From GCA-2733415 sp965178655 (GTDB lineage: Bacteria; Bacteroidota; Bacteroidia; Flavobacteriales; Flavobacteriaceae): a stretch of DNA of 64,000 nt. Positions 44,321-51,216 of this stretch are shown here, one piece after another. The translations under genes were made by a program, and so were the position numbers. The stretch is from contig OZ238266.1 in NCBI GenBank assembly GCA_965178655.1, forward strand, positions 1,922,001-1,986,000, in the 5' to 3' direction. The notes under the pieces were generated by a model. That model did not search any database and had not been told where the DNA came from. It saw only the letters and a list, made by a program, of their open reading frames with translations. Position 1 is the stretch's first letter. Each line of letters begins with the position of its first letter.

Positions 44321-45012
44321 ATTTTATTAATAGCGTCGTTAAGGAGCTTCTTTTTGTTTCTGCTTACAGGGAGTTCTTCGTTATTGATTTCAACAACCTT
44401 GCTGTTAAATCGTTTTATTTTTAACAAGTTTACAATGTAAGATTTATGAATTCTCATAAATGAGTAATCTTCAACTTCTTTTTCAAAAGCTTTCATGGTA
44501 GATAGAATAACGTGACTATCTTCTGTGGTAACTAGCTTTATGTAATCTCCAAGGGCTTCTATCCAAAGAATGGTATTAACAAAAACCTTTCGTTTTTTTA
44601 GATTACTTTTAATAAAAATGTAATCATTTTCACTGGTGGTATTTTTTACTTTAGATTTGTGTTGTTCAAAGGCTTTTTCAATAGCTATTTCAAATCTAGG
44701 CTTAGTAAGTGGTTTTTGCAGGTAATCTGTAGCGTCATAATTAAATGCTTTAAAAGCATATTCTGTTTTTCCGGTAACAAAAATTATTTGAGGAATGTTG
44801 CTTAGACTATCCAAAAACTCAAACCCATTGGTTTTTGGCATTTCAATGTCTAAGAAAATTAAATCTACATGAAGTGTGGTTAGTGCTTTTTTTGCATCAG
44901 AAACATTGCTAAATTCTCCTAATAAAGAAAGGGTGTTGTACTCTTTAACGAGTTTGCTAATTGCAATTCGTTGAATAGCGGAATCATCTACAATGATGCA
45001 GTTTAAATTCAT
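44314..45012 (-). CDS. LytTR family DNA-binding response regulator
   Basis: 232 residues. Receiver domain: NCIIVDDSAIQRIAI (acidic pair), DLIFLDIEMPKTNGFEFLDSL (phospho-Asp about residue 54), FVTGKTEYAFKAFNYDATDYLQKPL. LytTR DNA-binding domain from about 130: FIKSNLKKRKVFVNTILWIEALGDYIKLVTT, RIHKSYIVNLLKI and LPVSRNKKKLL. No sensor kinase lies in the neighbourhood, so its LytS-type partner must be elsewhere. It overlaps priA by 7 bases tail to tail. Confidence 0.92.
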   Translation of the reverse strand: MNLNCIIVDDSAIQRIAISKLVKEYNTLSLLGEFSNVSDAKKALTTLHVDLIFLDIEMPKTNGFEFLDSLSNIPQIIFVTGKTEYAFKAFNYDATDYLQKPLTKPRFEIAIEKAFEQHKSKVKNTTSENDYIFIKSNLKKRKVFVNTILWIEALGDYIKLVTTEDSHVILSTMKAFEKEVEDYSFMRIHKSYIVNLLKIKRFNSKVVEINNEELPVSRNKKKLLNDAINKIQ

Positions 45013-45147
45013 TAGTTATAATTTAAGTCTATTGTTATGGTGTAACAATAGATTTGAGTTTATTAATTGGTACTACAATTTTACTCAAAAAACAGGGTTA
45101 AACCAAATTAAACCGCTTAAAAAATCATTAAAAATAAATAGTTATAG

Positions 45148-45179
45148 TTTTGGTAGTTCGTGTAAAAAGGGTATTTTTG
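45148..45179 (+). promoter_or_regulatory. Promoter of the rpsF-rpsR-rplI operon
   Basis: TTTTG (TTG at 45150-45152), a 19-base spacer, then TATTTTTG (45172-45179), the best match to the Bacteroidota consensus in the window, 35 bases before rpsF. Confidence 0.75.
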
Positions 45180-45213
45180 CACCCAATTAATTACAAATTA
45201 AAGATTTTAAATT

Positions 45214-45552
45214 ATGAATCAATACGAAACTGTTTTCATTTTGAATCCCGTTTTATCTGACACTCAGATAAAGGAGACAGTACAGAAATTTGAAGATTTT
45301 CTTGTTTCTAAAGGCGCTAAAATGGTAGCCAAAGAAGACTGGGGGCTTAAAAAATTAGCTTACCCAATTCAACACAAAAAAAGTGGATTTTACCACTTAT
45401 TTGAATTCCAAGCAGCTGGAGAGGTAATTGACGGCTATGAGTTAGAGTTCAGAAGAGAAGAGCGTGTAATGAGATATTTAACTGTAAAGTTAGATAAGCA
45501 TGCAATTGCTTGGGCTGAAAAAAGAAGAATCAGAAACAAAGTAAAAGCTTAA
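45214..45552 (+). CDS. rpsF: 30S ribosomal protein S6
   Basis: 112 residues. YETVFILNPVLSDTQIKETVQKFEDFL at the N-terminus, GLKKLAYPIQHKKSGFYHLFEFQA and ERVMRYLTVKLDKHAIAWAEKRR give the S6 ferredoxin-like fold. It binds 16S rRNA with S18. It begins the rpsF-rpsR-rplI operon, with 2 bases to rpsR; in many bacteria ssb lies between them, but here it does not. Confidence 0.97.
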   Translation: MNQYETVFILNPVLSDTQIKETVQKFEDFLVSKGAKMVAKEDWGLKKLAYPIQHKKSGFYHLFEFQAAGEVIDGYELEFRREERVMRYLTVKLDKHAIAWAEKRRIRNKVKA

Positions 45553-45554
45553 TT

Positions 45555-45851
45555 ATGTCAACAATAGAGCAACAATCATCAGGAAAAAAAGAGGAGGAAA
45601 TCAGATATTTAACTCCTTTAAATATAGATACTAGCAAAAAAGCTAAATACTGTCGTTTTAAAAAACTAGGGTATAAGTATATCGATTATAAAGATGCAGA
45701 TTTCTTATTAATGCTTGTAAACGAACAAGGTAAATTGTTACCAAGACGTTTAACAGGAACATCATTAAAATACCAAAGAAAAGTAGCTGTAGCTGTAAAA
45801 AGAGCACGTCACTTAGCGTTAATGCCTTATGTGGCTGATTTGTTAAAATAA
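45555..45851 (+). CDS. rpsR: 30S ribosomal protein S18
   Basis: 98 residues. The S18 core is YLTPLNIDTSKKAKYCRFKK, DYKDADFLLMLVNEQGKLLPRRLTGTSLKYQRKVAVAVKRARHLALMPYV in the expected order. The N-terminal 15 residues are a charged extension. It pairs with S6 on the platform of the small subunit. rplI starts 13 bases later. Confidence 0.97.
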   Translation: MSTIEQQSSGKKEEEIRYLTPLNIDTSKKAKYCRFKKLGYKYIDYKDADFLLMLVNEQGKLLPRRLTGTSLKYQRKVAVAVKRARHLALMPYVADLLK

Positions 45852-45864
45852 AAAAGTAGCAACA

Positions 45865-46314
45865 ATGGAACTTATATTAAAACAAGACGTAGAAAATTTA
45901 GGGTTTACAGATGACGTTGTTACTGTAAAAAATGGTTACGGAAGAAACTGTTTAATCCCTCAAGGACTTGCTATTTTAGCAACGCCTTCAGCAAAAAAAG
46001 TATTAGCTGAAAACTTAAAGCAAAGAGCTCATAAAGAGCAAAAGGCTGTTAATGATGCTACACAATTAGGAAGTGAATTAAAAGAAATAACACTTAAAAT
46101 AGCTTCTAAAGTTGGTGATGGTGGAAAATTATTTGGTTCAATAAACAATGCTGATGTAGCTGCTGCTGTTGAAAAAGCAGGGCACTCATTAGATAAGAAG
46201 TTTATTACAGTTGCCGGTGGTAATGTAAAAAGAACTGGAAAATACACTGCAAAAGCAAGACTACACAGATCTGTAGTTATTGACTTAGACTTTGAAGTTG
46301 TAGCAGAAAAATAA
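45865..46314 (+). CDS. rplI: 50S ribosomal protein L9
   Basis: 149 residues. The N-terminal RNA-binding domain is MELILKQDVENLGFTDDVVTVKNGYGRNCLIPQGLA, with the conserved GYGRN-LIP motif; the long connecting helix (KKVLAENLKQRAHKEQKAVNDATQLG) and C-terminal domain (GKLFGSINNADVAAAVE) follow. It contacts 23S rRNA at the base of the L1 stalk. It is the last gene of the operon, closed by a terminator. Confidence 0.97.
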   Translation: MELILKQDVENLGFTDDVVTVKNGYGRNCLIPQGLAILATPSAKKVLAENLKQRAHKEQKAVNDATQLGSELKEITLKIASKVGDGGKLFGSINNADVAAAVEKAGHSLDKKFITVAGGNVKRTGKYTAKARLHRSVVIDLDFEVVAEK

Positions 46315-46335
46315 AATGATTAAATCATTATAAAC

Positions 46336-46363
46336 AGAGCCACGATTTAATCGTGGCTTTTGT
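46336..46363 (+). terminator. Terminator of the rpsF operon
   Basis: GCCACGAT (46339-46346), loop TTA, ATCGTGGC (46350-46357), then TTTTGTTGTTT. It ends 20 bases before the next ATG. Confidence 0.88.
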
Positions 46364-46383
46364 TGTTTAACACCATACTTACA

Positions 46384-46854
46384 ATGAAGTATCAACGATT
46401 AAGTAAAGAACAATTACATGAAATGCACAAAGAGTTTATTAACTTTTTGGCATCACAAACCATTACCGCTGCCGAGTGGGAAGACATTAAAAAAGAAACC
46501 CCTGAGGTTGCTGAACAGGAAATAGATGTGTTTTCTGATTTGGTTTGGGAAGGGGTGCTTAATAAAGTAAGTTACCTAGAGCATACCTCGCCACAGCAAC
46601 TACACTTATTTCATTTAAAAGAATCTGAGATGCAAGTGATTGCAGTACAGCTTAAAAATAAAATGGATCTCACAACATCAGAAGGATTTGCTTGGTTGCG
46701 TGATAACATAATGAGTGATGACGTTACCTTTCTACAAGCTAAAAAAGAATATACAAACGATAAAAACGCCGATAAATTTGCTTTAATACAGCAAGGCGGT
46801 GTAATTTCTGAAGGAAAATTATTTGAGTATTTTCATAAATTAATAACTAACTAA
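46384..46854 (+). CDS. DUF6495 family protein
   Basis: 156 residues from the ATG at 46384 (MKYQRLS); an earlier TTG lies inside the L9 terminator and is unlikely. The pattern RLSKEQLHEMHKEFINFLASQTITAAEWEDIK, VWEGVLNKVSYLEH and FEYFHKLI is typical of DUF6495, a Bacteroidota-restricted family of unknown function. It is soluble and acidic. It lies between the ribosomal operon and hisS, 41 bases upstream of the latter. Confidence 0.82.
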   Translation: MKYQRLSKEQLHEMHKEFINFLASQTITAAEWEDIKKETPEVAEQEIDVFSDLVWEGVLNKVSYLEHTSPQQLHLFHLKESEMQVIAVQLKNKMDLTTSEGFAWLRDNIMSDDVTFLQAKKEYTNDKNADKFALIQQGGVISEGKLFEYFHKLITN

Positions 46855-46895
46855 TAGAAAAAGTTAGATATTTGCTACTATATACCAACTAGATT

Positions 46896-48260
46896 ATGGC
46901 ACAAAAACCAGGCATTCCTAAAGGAACTCGTGATTTTAATCCGCAGCAACTTGCAAAGCGGAACTACATTTTTAATACTATTAAAAAAGCGTTTAAAACA
47001 TATGGTTTTCAGGCAATTGAAACACCAAGTTTTGAGAATACATCAACCCTAATGGGTAAATATGGTGAAGAGGGTGATAGGTTAATATTTAAAATATTAA
47101 ACTCAGGAGACTATCTTAAAAAGGTAGATGATGCAATATTATCCGAAAAAGATAGTAAAAAAGCAACAGCTAAGCTATCAGAAAAAGCATTACGATATGA
47201 TTTAACGGTGCCTTTTTCTCGCTATGTAGTACAACACCAAAATGAAATTGACTTTCCATTTAAGCGTTATCAAATACAACCAGTTTGGAGGGCAGATAGA
47301 CCGCAAAAAGGACGATTTAGAGAGTTTTATCAGTGCGATGCAGATGTTGTAGGGTCTAACTCTTTATGGCAAGAAGTCGAGTTTATTCAGCTATATGATG
47401 AGGTGTTTTCATTGTTAAATTTACAAGAGACTACTATAAAGCTAAATAACCGTAAGATTCTTAGTGGTATAGCTGAGGTTATTGGCGCATCTGACAAATT
47501 AATTGATTTTACAGTAGCACTCGATAAGCTAGACAAAATAGGTGAAGACGGCGTTAAAAAAGAAATGCTTGATAAAGGAATTTCTGAAAGTGCCATTGAA
47601 AAAGTACAACCGTTATTTAACTTCTCAGGAGATTTTAATACAAAAATAACACAATTACAATCTTTGTTGTCAACTTCTGAGGTTGGTATGAAAGGCGTAG
47701 AAGAACTGTTGTTTATAGGAAAGGCTATAGAGAGTCTTGGTTTAAAAACGGCAACACTTGATTTAGATGTTACTTTAGCAAGAGGCTTAAATTATTATAC
47801 AGGGGCGATATTTGAAGTTTCTGCTCCTGAAAAAGTAAAAATTGGATCTATTGGAGGCGGTGGAAGATATGACGATTTAACCAGTGTTTTTGGACTGAAA
47901 AATGTAAGTGGTGTAGGAATATCTTTTGGCTTAGATAGAATTTACTTGGTTTTAGAAGAATTAGGTCTGTTTCCTGATACAGTAAATGAAAATACGACTG
48001 TTTTGTTTATTAATTTCGGAAATGAAGAGGCTTTGTATTCTATGAAAGCTTTGCAGCAATTACGAGAAAAAGGAGTTGTTTCAGAATTATATCCAGATGC
48101 TGCTAAAATGAAAAAACAAATGAATTACGCTAATAAGCGTAACATTCCGTATGTAGTAATGGTAGGTTCAGAAGAGCTTGAAAACAATACGTTTACATTA
48201 AAAAACATGCAGTTAGGTACCCAAAAAAAAGTGTCGATTGAAACGCTTTTAAAATTATAA
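46896..48260 (+). CDS. hisS: Histidyl-tRNA synthetase
   Basis: 454 residues, class II synthetase. GTRDFNPQQLAKRNYIF (motif 1 region, about 9-25), RYQIQPVWRADRPQKGRFREFYQCDADVVG (motif 2, about 120-149) and SIGGGGRYDDLTSVFG (motif 3 region, about 319-334). The His-specific ARGLNYYTGAIFEV is at about 294-307. The C-terminal anticodon-binding domain is TVLFINFGNEEAL.. to the end. It charges tRNA-His. A strong terminator follows; beyond it the accessory region begins. Confidence 0.96.
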   Translation: MAQKPGIPKGTRDFNPQQLAKRNYIFNTIKKAFKTYGFQAIETPSFENTSTLMGKYGEEGDRLIFKILNSGDYLKKVDDAILSEKDSKKATAKLSEKALRYDLTVPFSRYVVQHQNEIDFPFKRYQIQPVWRADRPQKGRFREFYQCDADVVGSNSLWQEVEFIQLYDEVFSLLNLQETTIKLNNRKILSGIAEVIGASDKLIDFTVALDKLDKIGEDGVKKEMLDKGISESAIEKVQPLFNFSGDFNTKITQLQSLLSTSEVGMKGVEELLFIGKAIESLGLKTATLDLDVTLARGLNYYTGAIFEVSAPEKVKIGSIGGGGRYDDLTSVFGLKNVSGVGISFGLDRIYLVLEELGLFPDTVNENTTVLFINFGNEEALYSMKALQQLREKGVVSELYPDAAKMKKQMNYANKRNIPYVVMVGSEELENNTFTLKNMQLGTQKKVSIETLLKL

Positions 48261-48282
48261 AAGACATTAAATATTTACCATA

Positions 48283-48318
48283 AAAAAAGCCTTTCAATGA
48301 TTATTGAAAGGCTTTTTT
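48283..48318. terminator. Terminator after hisS
   Basis: AAAAAGCCTTTCAAT (up to 48298), loop GATT, ATTGAAAGGCTTTTT (48303-48317). It has a run of A on the left and T on the right, so it can work in both directions. Confidence 0.92.
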
Positions 48319-48362
48319 AGTAGCGTGGGGCAGATACATTCGCTTCTTTTTTACTTTATTCA

Positions 48363-48379
48363 GTACTGATTATCAGTAC
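48363..48379. repeat. Perfect 17-base dyad
   Basis: GTACTGAT (48363-48370), T, ATCAGTAC (48372-48379). Seventeen bases further on is a second dyad. Neither is a terminator: there is no T-run in a useful position. Confidence 0.6.
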
Positions 48380-48395
48380 CTTATTTTTTTATAAT

Positions 48396-48415
48396 AAATG
48401 ATATAAATATCATTT
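48396..48415. repeat. Perfect 20-base dyad
   Basis: AAATGATAT (48396-48404), AA, ATATCATTT (48407-48415). It is close to the previous dyad and suits a protein-binding or recombination site better than an RNA hairpin. Confidence 0.55.
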
Positions 48416-48675
48416 AACCCAATTTTCCCCCAGTAAAAACGCTTCAATCCCTATCTGTGTATGTGTTTACTTATTTTTGTTTCCTAAGAAACACACAAAT
48501 GAATGCAGTTTTTTACGCTTATAAATTGATTTCTCTACGTTCTGCATTTTCCATTAATGACACTGTTAAATAAAAGGGCGTATTGGTTTATGTAATACAA
48601 CGGTGAAAAGTTACAAAATTTCATCGAACCTATTTTATATATATATTATTTTTTTTATTTTTATATAGTAATTAG

Positions 48676-48801
48676 AAAAAAAGTGTAATAGTGTAATGAT
48701 GTGCTTGAAACCCTTTCTGTTATTGATTTTGTTGCATTACACTTTTTATTACACTTTTTTAAAATATTACAAAAAAGTGTAATGTTTTTAAAAAATGTAA
48801 T
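48676..48801. repeat. GTGTAAT iteron-like cluster forming a long imperfect inverted repeat
   Basis: GTGTAAT at 48683, 48691 and 48777; ATTACAC at 48736 and 48748; a partial TGTAAT at 48796. The blocks 48676-48698 and 48735-48760 are inverse to each other apart from a 4-base difference, enclosing about 36 bases. The pattern resembles replication-initiator or regulator sites of small mobile elements. Confidence 0.6.
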
Positions 48802-48853
48802 ACTGATATTTACACGATATCTAGTAATATAGTACTGTTATTTGATCATTTTT

Positions 48854-48955
48854 TTACTGTTTTGGATCTGTTGCTAGTTGTTGTAGTGCTGTTGCAAAAT
48901 CTGTTGCTAAACTGTTGCTAAACTGTTGCGGAACGGCAACAACACCTGTAAACAT
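48854..48955 (-). pseudogene. Short protein-like frame, possible gene remnant
   Basis: 33 codons from an ATG at 48955 to TAA at 48856-48854, with a plausible amphipathic composition (VVAVPQQFSNSLATDFAT...). The same frame is open farther upstream without an ATG, and a likely original start (MSTVKNTK) lies in another frame at 49043, interrupted by TAG. I do not recognise the family. Codons read CAA/CAG, ACA and GCA repeatedly, so tandem-repeat chance cannot be excluded. Confidence 0.3.
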
Positions 48956-49138
48956 AGGGATTGTAGCGGTTCCTGTCTTGCAACAATAGTAAGAGCTATT
49001 TTTTTTAAAACACCAACTACTTAGTGTTTTTTACGGTACTCATTTTTTGTAACTTTGAAAGAATGTAGGTATATTACTGTTGGTTAACTATTAACTGAAA
49101 GTTACCAACGCTTAGGATGTATTAATTATAAAATAAAA

Positions 49139-49270
49139 ATGATGGCACTTAAACCAGGACCAAAAAGAATAGCAAAATAAACAGAAAAACCAGATAGGCG
49201 GGCACGCGATAACAAAGACACACATTGGAATACCCCATCTTTAAAACCACCAAAACGAAAAAAAAAGTAA
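49139..49270 (+). pseudogene. Small basic ORF interrupted by one in-frame TAA
   Basis: From ATG ATG at 49139 the frame reads MMALKPGPKRIAK, a TAA at 49178-49180, then 29 further sense codons (TEKPDRRARDNKDTHW..., ending in a poly-Lys tail) to TAA at 49268-49270. The downstream part is strikingly protein-like and hydrophilic, and the total of 43 sense-like codons suggests a small basic protein disabled by a single substitution. No family is recognised. Confidence 0.4.
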
Positions 49271-49305
49271 GGTTGAAAAAAAGTGTTAGATTGAGTAGTG
49301 TAATT

Positions 49306-50433
49306 TTACCCCAACACACTACTTAATTTAAACATAGGTAAATACATCGCAACTAAGATTACACCTACTAAAACACCAACAATCATAATTATAATAGGTT
49401 CCATAAGCGTGGAGAGCATTTTTGATTTTTGTGTCACTTGATTGGTATATTGTAGGTTTAGCCGTTCAAAAATAAATTCATTTTGATTGGTTTCTTCAGC
49501 AACTCTTACCAAAGCAATCATCTTAGAATCAAAAAAGTGGTGTTCCTTTAGGCTATCACTTAAAGAACTTCCTTTTAAAATTTGTTGCTCAATAACCGAC
49601 AAAGCATTTTGTAAAGGGTAAAAATCAATCATTTTTTTGACCAATTGAATGCTATTTATGATTGGAATTTTTGAAGCCGTTAATAAAGAGACAGCTTGTG
49701 TAAATTGTGCCAAATAAATGGTCTGCACAAAACTCCCAATAAAAGGAAGTTTTAGTATAAAATGGTCTTTTCTGCTTTTAAACCAAGCTTTTTTATTTAA
49801 AAAAGGTGTTAAAACAACCAAGATAACTAAAAAGACAATTAACAACCAAGCATACTGTTTCATGAATTCGGAACTACCAATAATAAACTTCGTAATTGCT
49901 GGTAAGTCTACTTTCTGTTGCTCAAAAATATCCTGAAACATAGGCACAACATAGTGCAACATAAAAGCTACAACTAGCACGGCAGTACTTAAAATAATTA
50001 TGGGGTATGTTAAGGCGTTTATAAGCGCTTTCCGTTGTTCATTTTTCTTATTATAAAAAACACCCAATTGAGACGTCACTTGTGCTAAGGTTCCTGTTTC
50101 TTCTCCAATTTTAATCGAAAAATATTCATAGGTCGTAAATTCAGAATGTTTTTTGATTGCATCGGATAGGCTTAACCCCGAAATAATAGCCGCTGATATT
50201 GTTTGTATTTTGTTTTGATGTGTTTTTTTCTTTAGTGCATTTTGAATTAGCAACAAAGCATCTTTAAGTGTAATGCCTGCTTTTAGCAACACACTAAGTT
50301 CTGTATAAAAATCTTCTTTAATTTTATTTGAAAAAGTCGATCCAAATAAGATGATGTCTTGTTGTAAAAAATCAACTTTTTTTTTGACGTCCTTTTTGGT
50401 CTTTTTTGGTATGTTTTCTAATTGAAATCCCAT
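49306..50433 (-). CDS. Type II secretion / type IV pilus platform protein, GspF/PilC-like
   Basis: 375 residues. The two T2SSF domains are visible: FYTELSVLLKAGITLKDALLLIQNALKKK (about 43-71) with GLSLSDAIKKHSEFTTYEYFSIKIGEETGTL, and FTQAVSLLTASKIPIINSIQLVKKMI with GSSLSDSLKEHHFFDSKMIALVRVAEETN. Three membrane helices lie at about 140-165, 193-213 and 343-367. The protein anchors the pilus or pseudopilus assembly ATPase at the inner membrane. It is the last gene of the minus-strand operon, 1-base overlap with the prepilin-like gene upstream. Confidence 0.92.
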   Translation of the reverse strand: MGFQLENIPKKTKKDVKKKVDFLQQDIILFGSTFSNKIKEDFYTELSVLLKAGITLKDALLLIQNALKKKTHQNKIQTISAAIISGLSLSDAIKKHSEFTTYEYFSIKIGEETGTLAQVTSQLGVFYNKKNEQRKALINALTYPIIILSTAVLVVAFMLHYVVPMFQDIFEQQKVDLPAITKFIIGSSEFMKQYAWLLIVFLVILVVLTPFLNKKAWFKSRKDHFILKLPFIGSFVQTIYLAQFTQAVSLLTASKIPIINSIQLVKKMIDFYPLQNALSVIEQQILKGSSLSDSLKEHHFFDSKMIALVRVAEETNQNEFIFERLNLQYTNQVTQKSKMLSTLMEPIIIMIVGVLVGVILVAMYLPMFKLSSVLG

Positions 50434-50897
50434 TATTTTATGTGTGTTGCAGCGTCATTATATTTAAATACAAATAATTTATGTGTGTGAAAAGGTTTTT
50501 TAGGCACAAGCTGTATGGCATCTATTTTACCCTCTGAACATATACCGCCTTTAAAATAAAATTGTTTGTCTGCTATTGGAATATAAAAAGTGTCTTTTTC
50601 TCTACTGATATACTGCTCTGAAAATTGATAGCGTATTGTATCTAACGGACTTATAAAAGTCAACTGATGTTCAAGAGAATTAAATGTAATATTCGTATGT
50701 TGATTAAAATCCAAACACAGTATTGTTTCAAGATTGGTTAAACTTGTGTTTTTCTGGTAGTTTTTTTGAATACTTAACATGTGAGTTTGTACAAGATTAA
50801 GCACCGAAAATGCCAAACCAACAACAATACTACTTAATATAAGTACTATTATCATTTCACTGAGAGTAAATGCAGGTATTTTTTTAATGGTTTGCAT
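50433..50897 (-). CDS. Minor prepilin-like protein (GspJ/PilW type)
   Basis: 154 residues. A short leader KKIPA precedes FTLSEMIIVLILSSIVVGLAF: the +1 Phe and +5 Glu fit the prepilin rule, although the residue before the cleavage site is Ala rather than Gly. A hydrophobic helix continues to about residue 35, followed by a mostly beta C-terminal domain. Class III signal processing would need a prepilin peptidase, and a candidate lies at the right edge of the window. It overlaps the preceding gene by 14 bases. Confidence 0.82.
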   Translation of the reverse strand: MQTIKKIPAFTLSEMIIVLILSSIVVGLAFSVLNLVQTHMLSIQKNYQKNTSLTNLETILCLDFNQHTNITFNSLEHQLTFISPLDTIRYQFSEQYISREKDTFYIPIADKQFYFKGGICSEGKIDAIQLVPKKPFHTHKLFVFKYNDAATHIK

Positions 50898-51216
50898 GGT
50901 ATGTTTCTAAAATACTTGTTTTTAAAATACTGTCTGTTGCTTCAAATGTTATCAGATCGTCTTGTAATGTTTCTTTTAAAACGGCTATATGCCATGTTTT
51001 ATACGCTTCTTGATATGGCAGTGCTATTTTGTTGTGTAGCTGTAAATACCGAAGCTTATACAGCCGTGTTTTAATATCTTGCGTGTTGTTTTTAACACTT
51101 GCTGAAAATAGGTTGTTTAAAATCATACTCGACAACATAAAAACAACAACAATTATTATTGTTGCTACCAATGTTTCTAACACTGTTGCGCCTTTTACTT
51201 TTTTTAATACAACCAC
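50884..51216 (-). CDS. Minor prepilin-like protein (GspI/PilV type)
   Basis: 110 residues. KKVKG is followed by ATVLETLVATIIIVVVFMLSSMI: the -1 Gly and +5 Glu are in place, but +1 is Ala instead of Phe/Met. The short C-terminal part is charged, with no Cys. The size fits GspI-like minor pseudopilins that start the tip complex with GspJ and GspK-type partners. Starts inside the end of the GspK-like gene by a 13-base overlap. Confidence 0.78.
   Translation of the reverse strand: MVVLKKVKGATVLETLVATIIIVVVFMLSSMILNNLFSASVKNNTQDIKTRLYKLRYLQLHNKIALPYQEAYKTWHIAVLKETLQDDLITFEATDSILKTSILETYHANH

Larger units (their letters stand above)
48319..49305. other. Gene-free ~1 kb AT-rich region with relic and repeat signals
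   Basis: No full-length gene. It holds, in order: two short perfect dyads (48363-48379 and 48396-48415), a GTGTAAT/ATTACAC repeat cluster (48683-48801), a 33-codon open frame on the minus strand (48854-48955) and a plus-strand small frame broken by one stop (49139-49270). No tRNA, no rRNA and no recognisable integrase. This is best read as decayed remains of an integrated element next to the secretion-like operon. Confidence 0.6.

Noticed and set aside
46360..46383. TTG start of the DUF6495 gene
   Set aside because: It lies inside the terminator of the rplI gene; the ATG at 46384 gives the family N-terminus.
48319..49305. tRNA gene or CRISPR array in the gap after hisS
   Set aside because: No GTTCGA-type T-loop with pairing arms and no regular direct repeats with spacers; repeats present are short and in both orientations.
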